64,000 nucleotides of DNA, from contig NZ_JAANPV010000009.1 in assembly GCF_011290505.1 (NCBI RefSeq), positions 1-64,000 on the forward strand, written 5' to 3'. The translations under genes and the position numbers were made by a program. The stretch comes from Paenalcaligenes suwonensis. GTDB lineage: Bacteria > Pseudomonadota > Gammaproteobacteria > Burkholderiales > Burkholderiaceae_B. Shown here one piece after another: positions 54,140-62,507 of the stretch (position 1 is its first letter; each line of letters begins with the position of its first letter). The notes below the pieces were generated by a model. It was not told the origin of the DNA. It saw only the letters and a program-made list of their open reading frames with translations, and did not search any database.

Positions 54140-54535
54140 TTAGTCGTTACGACCAGCTTTTTGAATCAGTTCAATTTTGTAGCCGTCAGGGTCTTCCACA
54201 AAGGCAATAACTGTATTGCCGTGCTTCATGGGGCCTGCTTCGCGTACTACGTTGCCGCCCTTAGCTTTAATGGCAGCACAGGTGGCGTAGGCATCTTCTA
54301 CCTCAATGGCAATATGGCCGTAGGCGTTACCTAGATCGTAGCTGTCGGTATCCCAGTTGTGGGTCAGTTCCAGTACGGCTGCTTCGCTTTCATCTTGGTA
54401 ACCTACAAAAGCCAGTGTGAATTTGCCGTCTGGGTAATCTTTTTGACGCAGCAATTTCATGCCCAGTACGTCGGTATAGAAGGCGAGGGACTTTTCAAGA
54501 TTGCCAACACGCAGCATGGTATGTAACAAGCGCAT
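54140..54535 (-). CDS. gloA: Lactoylglutathione lyase (glyoxalase I)
   Basis: A 131-residue metalloenzyme converting the methylglyoxal-glutathione adduct to S-lactoylglutathione. [10 protein letters not shown] starts the fold with the first metal histidine (His5); E-L-T-H-N-W gives the glutamate region near residue 56; H-I-A-I-E-V near 74 and [11 protein letters not shown] near 113-123 give the remaining ligands. A TTG at 54550 opens the frame, but GGAGT lies eight bases before the ATG at 54535. Typical Ni-type length. Confidence 0.96.
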   Translation of the reverse strand: MRLLHTMLRVGNLEKSLAFYTDVLGMKLLRQKDYPDGKFTLAFVGYQDESEAAVLELTHNWDTDSYDLGNAYGHIAIEVEDAYATCAAIKAKGGNVVREAGPMKHGNTVIAFVEDPDGYKIELIQKAGRND

Positions 54536-54556
54536 AGTGAATGACTCCAATGGGTA

Positions 54557-55420
54557 TTAAAGTAAAGGTAAGGTGTCAGGGTGATGCTTTTTGAGCAAGT
54601 TCCTGGCGGTGACATAGTCTGGCATCAGTTTTTCCACTTCCCGCCAGAATGCCGGACTGTGATTCATCTCTTTAAGGTGAGCCACCTCGTGAGCGATCAC
54701 ATAGTCTACTGCAGCGACAGGGAAGTGAATCAGTCGCCAGTTCAACATAATCATACCGTCACTGCTGCAAGACCCCCAACGTTTGGCGGGGTTCGCTAGC
54801 CGTAAACCCCTATAGGGTAAGCCCAGTTTAGCGGTGTAGTAGTTTAAGCGGTTGATGCAGTAGTGACGGGCTTGGTCTTGAAGCCAAATTTGCGCTAGGT
54901 CTTGAACTCTAGAGCTTTGTGCATCCTTGGCTAAAGGTAGTGTCAGTATATCGCCTGCGTTGGGCTGGAAGTGGTTACCACTAAAATGTGTGGTAAAGGC
55001 TTCGGGGTCCAGTTTCAGGGTGATGGCTACGCCTAGATAGGGAATGCTGCCATTGTCACACCATTGGCTTTTCCCTAACGCTAACTGTTGTAAGCGTTCT
55101 TCCCACTCCAGTAGCTTGCGCACTATCCATGCAAATTTTTGTTCTAAGGCATCGTGGACTTGAGCCATAGAAACCCATGTGGGGGCGGTGATGATTAGCC
55201 CATGCTCGTTCACACGCAAACCTATGGATTGGCGTCTAGAACGTTTCAGCAAATACCCCAGCTCTTGTCCTTGCACGGTATGAAGGTGCCAACTGGTGCC
55301 AGCGGGTAAACGCTGGGGCTGGGTAATAGTGGGAAGCGTGGGTGCAGCCGGCGTAGATGGCTGTGCTACCGCTTTTTTGGGGGTAGCAGACGCATCATTA
55401 AATAGGGGCAGCTGAGCCAT
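54557..55420 (-). CDS. ygjP: YgjP-like metal-dependent hydrolase (M48-type, DUF45)
   Basis: A 287-residue protein with a Pro/Ala-rich N-terminal 45 residues and the YgjP/DUF45 domain from about residue 60. The metal site V-I-A-H-E-V-A-H-L-K-E-M-N-H-S-P-A-F-W (near residues 244-262) has the H-E-x-x-H core and the third ligand histidine. R-W-G-S-C-S-S-D-G near residue 215 is a family hallmark. Cellular role is not settled. Five bases separate it from plsC upstream, suggesting one transcript. Confidence 0.88.
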   Translation of the reverse strand: MAQLPLFNDASATPKKAVAQPSTPAAPTLPTITQPQRLPAGTSWHLHTVQGQELGYLLKRSRRQSIGLRVNEHGLIITAPTWVSMAQVHDALEQKFAWIVRKLLEWEERLQQLALGKSQWCDNGSIPYLGVAITLKLDPEAFTTHFSGNHFQPNAGDILTLPLAKDAQSSRVQDLAQIWLQDQARHYCINRLNYYTAKLGLPYRGLRLANPAKRWGSCSSDGMIMLNWRLIHFPVAAVDYVIAHEVAHLKEMNHSPAFWREVEKLMPDYVTARNLLKKHHPDTLPLL

Positions 55421-55424
55421 GGCG

Positions 55425-56147
55425 CTACGAGTAGCGTTCAGGGTTTAGTACACGCATTTCGCCTTCAATCCAGTCTTCTACGGCTTGGTTGAGAGCGGCT
55501 TGTGACAGGCCTTCTGGGTTGATGGCAGGGCCAAACGATACGGTAATTAAACCGGGTTTTTTGATAAAGGCGTTACGTGGCCAGCATTCACCAGCGTTGT
55601 GCGCAATGGGAATCACAATACTGTTGGTACGGCATGCCAGCATGGCTCCACCCTGTTTATAGCGGCCTGTTTCGCCAGGGGGGATGCGTGTGCCTTCTGG
55701 AAATAGCAGCGGCCAGCGGCCTTCGTTTAAACGTTCTTGCCCTGTTTTAACGATTTGCTTCATGGCATCGCGGCCATTGCTACGATTAATGGGGATCATA
55801 CGCAGCAGTGCTAGGCCCCAGCCAAAAAATGGCACGCGGTGTAGTTCACGTTTGTAGACGAAACACACGTCTTTAGGCAGGTAGCCACAAAAGAACATGG
55901 TTTCCCATGCCGATTGGTGCTTAGACAGCAAGACGGCTGGGCCGTCAGGCAGGTTTTCCCAGCCCTTAACTTGCCAGCGTATACCCAGAATGTGTTTTGC
56001 TCCCCAGATAGCCAAATGTGGCCAGCCTGAGGTGAGCTTGTAGCGCCAGCGTAATGGCAGTGGTGACCACAGCAAGCACAAAATGGAGTAGGGGATCACT
56101 GTAATCAGCAGAAAAAGCTGATAAAGTACCGCGCGTAAAATCAGCAT
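55425..56147 (-). CDS. plsC: 1-acyl-sn-glycerol-3-phosphate acyltransferase
   Basis: A 240-residue membrane-associated acyltransferase making phosphatidate. An N-terminal helix (residues about 4-28) anchors it. The catalytic block reads H77-Q-S-A-W-E82, an H-x4-E variant of the usual H-x4-D, and F-P-E-G-T-R near residue 150 is the phosphate-binding motif. It overlaps gmhB by seven bases. Confidence 0.92.
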   Translation of the reverse strand: MLILRAVLYQLFLLITVIPYSILCLLWSPLPLRWRYKLTSGWPHLAIWGAKHILGIRWQVKGWENLPDGPAVLLSKHQSAWETMFFCGYLPKDVCFVYKRELHRVPFFGWGLALLRMIPINRSNGRDAMKQIVKTGQERLNEGRWPLLFPEGTRIPPGETGRYKQGGAMLACRTNSIVIPIAHNAGECWPRNAFIKKPGLITVSFGPAINPEGLSQAALNQAVEDWIEGEMRVLNPERYS

Positions 56148-56686
56148 GTTGAGGTTCCTAGCCAGTCATCAACCACTGCAGCCAAATCCGGCTTAACGAT
56201 ACAGCCTTCTGGCAGACCGCCGTTTTTCAGTGTTTTAGCCCCATTTCCCGTTTCTACCAACCATGTCTTGCAGCCTGCTTCAGACGCTGCTTGTAGGTCA
56301 CGTAACGAATCGCCCACGGCAACGACATTGTGCAGTGAGGGGTGTTCATAGCGCCTAGCGATGTCCAAGAACATGCCTGGGGAGGGTTTTCTACAGGTAC
56401 AGCCGTCGTCTGGGCCGTGTGGGCAGACAAAGATAGCATCAATGATGCCCCCAAACTTGGCCAGTTCACGGCGCATTTTTAGGTGTATGGCATTTAAGGT
56501 TTGCATGGAAAACAGACCTCGTGCCAAGCCAGACTGGTTGGTCGCGATAACGACCCTCCAGCCCGCTTGGGAGAGCCTGCCTATGGCTTCCAAGCTACCC
56601 GGTAGTGCTTGCCATTCATCAGGGCTTTTCACAAAAGCGCTGGAGTCATAGTTAATGACCCCATCGCGATCTAGTATGGCAAGCAT
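56141..56686 (-). CDS. gmhB: D-glycero-beta-D-manno-heptose-1,7-bisphosphate 7-phosphatase
   Basis: A 181-residue HAD phosphatase of the ADP-heptose pathway, supplying LPS inner core. D-R-D-G-V-I-N near residues 6-12 has the nucleophile and acid aspartates; A-T-N-Q-S-G near 48-53 is motif II; C-P-H-G-P-D-D-G-C-T-C near 92-102 is the zinc loop typical of GmhB; V-G-D-S-L-R-D-L near 127 is motif IV. Start overlaps the glyS stop by one base. Confidence 0.95.
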   Translation of the reverse strand: MLAILDRDGVINYDSSAFVKSPDEWQALPGSLEAIGRLSQAGWRVVIATNQSGLARGLFSMQTLNAIHLKMRRELAKFGGIIDAIFVCPHGPDDGCTCRKPSPGMFLDIARRYEHPSLHNVVAVGDSLRDLQAASEAGCKTWLVETGNGAKTLKNGGLPEGCIVKPDLAAVVDDWLGTSTC

Positions 56687-58836
56687 TAGGCCGCCAACCT
56701 CGAAATGTCAGCAACCTGATTCATCAACTGGTGCAGTTTTTGCAGCAGCGCCAAACGGTTGTTACGTACAGCTGGATCTTCTGCCATCACCATCACATCG
56801 GCAAAGAAGTTGTCCACAGGCTCTTTAGCCTTAGCCAATGTCGCCAAGCTAGCACTAAACTCACCCGCCAAGAACTGGCTTTCTGCTACTGGCGCTAATT
56901 GCTCAATACACGCGGCCAATGCTTGTTCGGCTGGTTCAGCCAGCAAGGATGCTTGTACTTCGTTAAGCTCGGATTCGGCTTTGCGCAGCAAGTTACCAAT
57001 ACGTTTGTTTGCACTGGCCAAGCTTTGAGATTCGGGTAAAGCTGCAAATTCAGAGCAGGCTTGAATGCGAGCTTGTACCTGTTGCAGCGGTGGTTGCTGC
57101 GCCAGCACGGCTTCTACAACGTTACGATCATGGCCATTAGCGACCAATTGGTTTTTATAACGTTCGTAGATAAAGTCTTGTACTTCGGCAAGCGTAGTAG
57201 CAGCCAATTCGCCTTCTTCAAAGCTTTGTGCAGCAATGTGCAGCAGTTCTGTTAGGTTCAGTTTGCTTTGTGCAATGTCGCCCAAATAACCACCGGCCTC
57301 TAGCTGTTCAAAAGCACTGATCAAGCCTAATGCAGCACGACGCAGCGCGTAAGGGTCGCGTTCGCCGGTAGGTGCCAAACCAATACCCCAGATACCCACC
57401 AAAGTTTCTGCGCGTTCTGTTAAGAACAGCAGGGCAGAAATCAGGTTGGCATCGGTAACAGCGCCGTTTAATCGGTGTTGGTACTGGTTGCGCAGGGCTT
57501 CAATTACGCTGGCATCTTCGCCATCGGCGGCCGCATAATACGCACCCATCACACCTTGTAGCTCAGGGAACTCGCCCACCATGTTGGTGTTCAAGTCGGC
57601 CTTGGCTAACAAGGCGGCACGGTCTGCCACGTTTACATCAGCACCTAAGCGCTCGGCAAGCGTGCGAATAATGCTGCGCATACGCTCAATGCGTTTGCGT
57701 TGGGAGCCTAGCTTGTTGTGGTAAACGCTGTTTTCTAAGCTAGCCACGCGCTCTTCTAACGGTTGTTTGCGGTCGGTTTCAAAGAAGAAGCGAGCATCAG
57801 CCAAGCGAGGCAGAATCACTTTTTCGTTGCCGGAAACAATGTTGGAAGGATCGGCTAGTTCCATGTTGCTGACGATCAAGAAGCGATTGGTCAGCGAACC
57901 TTGTTTAGGGTCGAACAGCGGGAAGTAGCGTTGGTTCAGACGCATGGTCAGAATCAAACACTCTGGTGGTACTTCCAAGAAAATAGGATCGAACTGGCCC
58001 ACGTAAACCGTAGGGTGTTCTACCAGAGCAGTCACTTCATCCAACAGCTCTACGACTTCGGGGTCAGTCCCCAAGCTGGCATCCAAGTGAGCGCAAGCAG
58101 CTTGCAGTTGTGCTTCGATGCGGGCGCGACGATCAGCGTAGGAAGCAATGACTTTGCCTTCGTTTTCTAGCTGACTGACATAGCTTTCAGGGCTTTGGAT
58201 AGTGATGCGGTTTTCGCACATAAAGCGGTGACCTTTGGTGCTACGACCAGCGGTCAAGCCCAAGGTGTTCACCTCTACCACATCATCGCCCCACAAGGCG
58301 ATTAGGCTGTGAGCGGGGCGCACAAAGCGCACGCTAGTTACGCCGTCAGCCAATTGGTAGCGCATGACTTTAGGAATAGGCAGATGGGTAATGCTGTAGT
58401 CTAGTGCCGCTTGCAAGCCTTCGGCCAGCGATGCACCTTTAGCCATGCCTTTAGCGAACAAGCAATCTTGTTTACCGTCGGACTCAACGTGCAGGTCTTG
58501 AGCGCTTAGGTGACCCAAGCCTTTGCTTTCTAAACGTTTGCTTAGCGCTGGCGTGAGGTTGCCATCGGCATCCAGACCAATTTTGACTGGCATCAGCTTT
58601 TCAGAAAAAGCCTGATCATCCGCTTGGCCTTTTACTCCACTGATCAACGCGGCTAAGCGGCGCGGAGTAGCATAGGCGGTAACCGATGCGTCGTCAGCAG
58701 CTAAATGGTGTTCACGCAATGTTTTGAGCAGACCATCCGCAAAAGCCTGACCCATATTGTTCAGGGCTTTAGGTGGTAGCTCTTCAGTTTGCAGTTCAAC
58801 CAGCAATGAGCGGGATTCGTTTGGCGTCATGGTCAT
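56686..58836 (-). CDS. glyS: Glycyl-tRNA synthetase beta subunit
   Basis: A 716-residue subunit of the alpha2-beta2 bacterial glycyl-tRNA synthetase. L-L-V-E-L-Q-T-E-E-L-P-P-K-A-L starts the family domain; the HD-like and anticodon-binding C-terminal parts follow with length slightly above E. coli (689). GGAGACC in the end of glyQ serves as ribosome site; the start codon follows the glyQ stop directly. Confidence 0.97.
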   Translation of the reverse strand: MTMTPNESRSLLVELQTEELPPKALNNMGQAFADGLLKTLREHHLAADDASVTAYATPRRLAALISGVKGQADDQAFSEKLMPVKIGLDADGNLTPALSKRLESKGLGHLSAQDLHVESDGKQDCLFAKGMAKGASLAEGLQAALDYSITHLPIPKVMRYQLADGVTSVRFVRPAHSLIALWGDDVVEVNTLGLTAGRSTKGHRFMCENRITIQSPESYVSQLENEGKVIASYADRRARIEAQLQAACAHLDASLGTDPEVVELLDEVTALVEHPTVYVGQFDPIFLEVPPECLILTMRLNQRYFPLFDPKQGSLTNRFLIVSNMELADPSNIVSGNEKVILPRLADARFFFETDRKQPLEERVASLENSVYHNKLGSQRKRIERMRSIIRTLAERLGADVNVADRAALLAKADLNTNMVGEFPELQGVMGAYYAAADGEDASVIEALRNQYQHRLNGAVTDANLISALLFLTERAETLVGIWGIGLAPTGERDPYALRRAALGLISAFEQLEAGGYLGDIAQSKLNLTELLHIAAQSFEEGELAATTLAEVQDFIYERYKNQLVANGHDRNVVEAVLAQQPPLQQVQARIQACSEFAALPESQSLASANKRIGNLLRKAESELNEVQASLLAEPAEQALAACIEQLAPVAESQFLAGEFSASLATLAKAKEPVDNFFADVMVMAEDPAVRNNRLALLQKLHQLMNQVADISRLAA

Positions 58837-59742
58837 TTAGTTGGTCTCCGCAGCGTTACTAGGAAGCATAGGGAAACCAAGGCGTTCACGTGAGTCATAG
58901 TAGGCTTGTGCCACACCGCGAGACAGGTTGCGGATACGGCCAATGTAAGCAGCACGTTCAGTCACGCTGATGGCGCCACGGGCATCCAGCAGGTTGAAGG
59001 TGTGTGCGGCTTTTAGCGTTTGTTCGTAAGCAGGCAGAGCCAGATCGATTTCGATCAGGCGTTTGGCTTCACTTTCGTAGTCTTGGAAGTGTTGGAACAA
59101 GATCGCAGCGTTAGAGTGCTCGAAGTTGTAGGTGGACTGCTCTACCTCGTTTTGGTGGTAGATGTCGCGGTAATACACCGTGCGACCGTGGGCATCACGT
59201 GTCCACACCAAGTCGTACACACTTTCTACGCCTTGAATGTACATCGCTAGGCGTTCTAGACCGTAAGTGATCTCGCCAGTCGCTGGTACACAGTCCAAAC
59301 CGCCCACTTGTTGGAAGTAGGTGAATTGGGTGACTTCCATACCATTTAGCCATACTTCCCAGCCCAAGCCCCATGCACCTAAGGTTGGGTTTTCCCAGTC
59401 GTCTTCCACAAAGCGGATGTCGTGCTGTTTTGGGTCTATGCCCAAAGCCTGCAACGAGCCTATGTACAGATCCACAATGTTCTCAGGGGCAGGTTTTAGT
59501 ACTACTTGGTATTGGTAGTAGTGTTGCAGCCTGTTGGGGTTCTCGCCGTAACGACCATCGCCGGGGCGGCGTGAAGGCTGCACGTACGCAGCGCTCCATG
59601 GCTCGGGGCCAATAGCGCGTAAAAAGGTTGCAGTATGGGAAGTGCCTGCGCCGACTTCAAGGTCAATGGGTTGTAGCAAAGCGCAGCCTTGTTTATCCCA
59701 ATACTGTTGAAGCGTAAGAATCAGTTGCTGGAAAGTAAGCAT
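58837..59742 (-). CDS. glyQ: Glycyl-tRNA synthetase alpha subunit
   Basis: A 301-residue catalytic subunit. [13 protein letters not shown] near the start, [14 protein letters not shown] near residues 31-44, [17 protein letters not shown] near 56-72, and G-L-E-R-L-A-M-Y near 161 are class II motifs. Forms the usual glyQS operon. Confidence 0.98.
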   Translation of the reverse strand: MLTFQQLILTLQQYWDKQGCALLQPIDLEVGAGTSHTATFLRAIGPEPWSAAYVQPSRRPGDGRYGENPNRLQHYYQYQVVLKPAPENIVDLYIGSLQALGIDPKQHDIRFVEDDWENPTLGAWGLGWEVWLNGMEVTQFTYFQQVGGLDCVPATGEITYGLERLAMYIQGVESVYDLVWTRDAHGRTVYYRDIYHQNEVEQSTYNFEHSNAAILFQHFQDYESEAKRLIEIDLALPAYEQTLKAAHTFNLLDARGAISVTERAAYIGRIRNLSRGVAQAYYDSRERLGFPMLPSNAAETN

Positions 59743-59908
59743 AGGGTATAGAGACTATGGTTCGATGTACTGCCAAAATTCTTCCATTTTAGCTGGTTTT
59801 GAGTCATGACGGGGCAGAGACTGTGTTTGTTCTACGCGAGACGGGGCAGGACAAGTACAATAGCTGGATCACGACGTTTTGGCTTTTATTTGAACAGAAG
59901 ACCAGCAT

Positions 59909-61432
59909 ATGACAACGATTATCAAAGAACAGGACTTAATTCAGTCCATCGCTGATGCCGTACAGTTCATCAGTTATTACCACCCTGCCGATTACATCCA
60001 GCATTTGGCACGCGCCTATGAGCGTGAAGAAAGCCCAGCAGCTAAAGACGCCATTGCACAAATTTTGACCAACTCGCGCATGTGTGCAGAAGGTCACCGC
60101 CCTATTTGTCAGGACACCGGTATTGTTAACGTGTTTCTGAAAGTAGGTATGGACGTGCGTTTTGACATCAAAGGCAGTTTGCAAGAAGCCTGTGATGAAG
60201 GGGTGCGCCAAGGTTACTTGAACCCGGATAATCGTTTACGTGCATCAGTACTGTCTGATCCATTGTTTACTCGTAAAAACACCCGTGACAATACGCCCTG
60301 TATTGTCTCTGTAGAGCTGGTGCCTGGTTCTACAGTGGATGTACAAGTGGCAGCCAAAGGCGGTGGTTCCGAGAATAAAACTAAATTTGCCATGTTGAAC
60401 CCTAGCGAATCCTTGGTGGATTGGGTACTGCGCATGGTGCCAGAAATGGGTGCGGGTTGGTGTCCTCCCGGTATGTTGGGGATTGGGGTTGGCGGTACCG
60501 CTGAAAAAGCGATGCTGATGGCCAAGCAGTCCTTGATGGAAGACATCGATATGTACGAACTGCTGCAACGCGGCCCACAAAACAAGCTGGAAGAGCTGCG
60601 TATTGAGCTGTACGAAAAAGTGAATGCTTTGGGTATTGGCGCACAAGGCTTGGGTGGTTTGACGACTGTGTTGGATGTGAAAATCAACACCTACCCAACG
60701 CACGCTGCCTCTAAACCGGTAGCCATGATTCCTAACTGTGCCGCCACCCGTCACGCGCACTTTGTGCTGGACGGTTCAGGCACTGCACACTTGCAAGCTC
60801 CATCGTTAGATTTATGGCCAGACGTGCATTGGGCACCAGACTACAACAAGTCTAAACAAGTAAACCTAGATACGCTGACTAAAGAAGAAGTCGCTAGCTG
60901 GAAACCCGGTGAAACCTTGTTGCTGTCCGGCAAAATGTTGACCGGTCGCGATGCTGCACACAAACGCATTCAAGACATGTTGGCCAAAGGCGAAAAACTG
61001 CCCGTGGATTTCACTAACCGTGTGATTTACTACGTAGGCCCAGTTGACCCAGTTCGCGACGAAGCTGTTGGCCCAGCAGGCCCAACGACTGCAACTCGTA
61101 TGGATAGCTTTACCGACATGATGCTGGAGCAAACCGGCTTGCTGTCCATGATTGGTAAAGCCGAGCGTGGCCCAGTGGCGATTGAAGCCATTCGTAAACA
61201 TGGTTCTGCGTACTTGATGGCAGTGGGTGGTGCGGCGTACTTGGTGTCCAAAGCAATTCGCGAAGCACGCGTCGTAGGCTTTGAGGACTTGGGTATGGAA
61301 GCCATCTACGAGTTTGAAGTCAAAGACATGCCAGTGACTGTGGCGGTGGACTCCCAAGGTACATCAGTGCACAAAACAGGCCCTGAAGTCTGGCGCAAAC
61401 GTATTGCAGAGATCCCAGTGGTTCCTGTGTAA
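59909..61432 (+). CDS. fumA: Class I (Fe-S) fumarate hydratase
   Basis: A 507-residue, oxygen-sensitive enzyme interconverting fumarate and malate. The alpha-like part has the first cluster cysteine in C-Q-D-T-G (near residue 69) and another in N-C-A-A-T-R-H-A-H-F (near 278); the beta-like part follows from about residue 330 with G-P-A-G-P-T-T-A-T-R. These motifs and the length match class I rather than class II FumC. A -10-like TACAAT lies at 59856-59861 without a clear -35. Confidence 0.95.
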   Translation: MTTIIKEQDLIQSIADAVQFISYYHPADYIQHLARAYEREESPAAKDAIAQILTNSRMCAEGHRPICQDTGIVNVFLKVGMDVRFDIKGSLQEACDEGVRQGYLNPDNRLRASVLSDPLFTRKNTRDNTPCIVSVELVPGSTVDVQVAAKGGGSENKTKFAMLNPSESLVDWVLRMVPEMGAGWCPPGMLGIGVGGTAEKAMLMAKQSLMEDIDMYELLQRGPQNKLEELRIELYEKVNALGIGAQGLGGLTTVLDVKINTYPTHAASKPVAMIPNCAATRHAHFVLDGSGTAHLQAPSLDLWPDVHWAPDYNKSKQVNLDTLTKEEVASWKPGETLLLSGKMLTGRDAAHKRIQDMLAKGEKLPVDFTNRVIYYVGPVDPVRDEAVGPAGPTTATRMDSFTDMMLEQTGLLSMIGKAERGPVAIEAIRKHGSAYLMAVGGAAYLVSKAIREARVVGFEDLGMEAIYEFEVKDMPVTVAVDSQGTSVHKTGPEVWRKRIAEIPVVPV

Positions 61433-61450
61433 GTACGTGTTGTGGCTATA

Positions 61451-61479
61451 AAGGATGGGTGTGGAAACACGTCATCCTT
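61451..61479 (+). other. Hairpin after fumarase
   Basis: AAGGATG / CATCCTT with an inner GTGT / ACAC stem forms a strong hairpin 19 bases after the fumarase stop and just before the intrinsic terminator; probable mRNA 3' stabiliser. Confidence 0.5.
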
Positions 61480-61482
61480 CTG

Positions 61483-61518
61483 AAAACACCCTGTGCGTAA
61501 TGCTAGGGTGTTTTTTTT
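61483..61518 (+). terminator. Intrinsic terminator of fumarase
   Basis: AAAACACCCT and AGGGTGTTTT form ten pairs around a 12-base loop, followed by a run of further T. Confidence 0.88.
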
Positions 61519-61945
61519 ATGGGTGGTTCGTATTGTGTAAAGGTGAGAGGTAGAAAAAGCCCACTCATCAATTACTGTCTGCCGTTGCCTAAGGCTGCGA
61601 AAGTATTTTTTTATTTGAGACACCAAATAAAAAAATACTTTCCCATCCTTTCCTTCAGCGCTTGCAAAGGTTTTCGCGTTGGTTGCTGCTGTAAAAACTC
61701 GTACTTCTGACAAGAGCATTATGAGAAGCAACGGCAATCGTACCGTGAACAAGCCCCCGTAATCACCTATCCATTACTACTAATGATGGTGCGCTGTGAG
61801 TTTTTATTGCCGCCGTTTGGCTCTATTCGGACATAGAAACACCGCTGGACAATCCCCATTACTACACAAGAAAGGGCAGTAAACCTCTCAGTATCAGAAC
61901 TTCCGCAGTCCCCCAGCGTGTGCGATGAAAGCGGTCGTTAGAAAC
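61519..61945. repeat. Dispersed intergenic repeat, copy B
   Basis: This gap between convergent fumarase and folK holds the second copy of the repeat seen at 52354-52857. The core is about 61556-61929. Hairpin B at 61600-61641 is a perfect 18-base inverted repeat, AAAGTATTTTTTTATTTG, around the loop AGACAC. Its centre ATTTGAGACACCAAAT (61613-61628) is the exact reverse complement of 52775-52790 in copy A. The end block at 61901-61929 differs from copy A by one base in 29. Short frames on both strands through the hairpin are not credited as genes. Confidence 0.8.
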
Positions 61946-61946
61946 A

Positions 61947-61977
61947 ACAAAGCCCCAGCAATACACCAGGGCTTTGT
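61947..61977 (-). terminator. Probable terminator of folK
   Basis: ACAAAGCCC and GGGCTTTGT pair over nine bases; on the minus strand a TGTTTC tract follows, a weak but plausible U run. It lies 24 bases past the folK stop and may also act as the border of repeat copy B. Confidence 0.65.
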
Positions 61978-62000
61978 CAGCATAGAGGTAGACGAACAGA

Positions 62001-62507
62001 TTACTCGTCGTCCTCGTCATCAAACCCCATATCTAAGGCTTCAATCCCTTGATCCGCCACACTAGGCAGCAAGTCTTGAACAGAACCTTGAGCTAACTTC
62101 AGCGTAGGTGCTAAGTCAGCCAACGGATACAGAACAAACGCACGTTGGTGCATTCTAGGATGCGGTAGAGTCAGTTCTGGCGTGTCCATCTGCGTATCGC
62201 CAAATACCAACAAGTCTAAGTCTAATGTACGTGGGCCATTGTGCTCAGTACGTACGCGACCATGCTTGTTTTCTAGGGCCTGTAGTGCGTGTAGTAGCTC
62301 TAGTGGGCTCAACGTGGTGTGTAGGCTGACGACCGCGTTAATGAAATCAGGGCCAGTGGCCTCAAAAGGTGCGGTGCGGTAAAAGCCAGAGCTTTCCAGA
62401 TTAGAACAACCCGGTAGCTCACGCAGCTCATCAATGACATCAAGCAGCATGCCGATGGGGTCGCCCAAATTAGCGCCTAGGGCAATATAAGCAAGGGTTT
62501 TACTCAT
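62001..62507 (-). CDS. folK: 2-amino-4-hydroxy-6-hydroxymethyldihydropteridine pyrophosphokinase
   Basis: A 168-residue folate-pathway kinase. A-Y-I-A-L-G-A-N-L-G-D near residues 5-15, F-Y-R-T-A-P near 45, and G-P-R-T-L-D-L-D-L-L near 91-100 with the two Mg2+ aspartates are diagnostic. A frame extends upstream to 62606 within pcnB; the ATG at 62507 overlaps the pcnB stop by eight bases and fits the family. The C-terminus ends in an acidic tail D-D-E-D-D-E. Confidence 0.96.
   Translation of the reverse strand: MSKTLAYIALGANLGDPIGMLLDVIDELRELPGCSNLESSGFYRTAPFEATGPDFINAVVSLHTTLSPLELLHALQALENKHGRVRTEHNGPRTLDLDLLVFGDTQMDTPELTLPHPRMHQRAFVLYPLADLAPTLKLAQGSVQDLLPSVADQGIEALDMGFDDEDDE

Noticed and set aside
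61306-61752. 148-codon minus-strand frame across fumarase end and repeat copy B
   Set aside because: Half is antisense to fumarase, it crosses that gene's terminator, and the rest is a palindromic repeat. Kept only as a note in the repeat findings.
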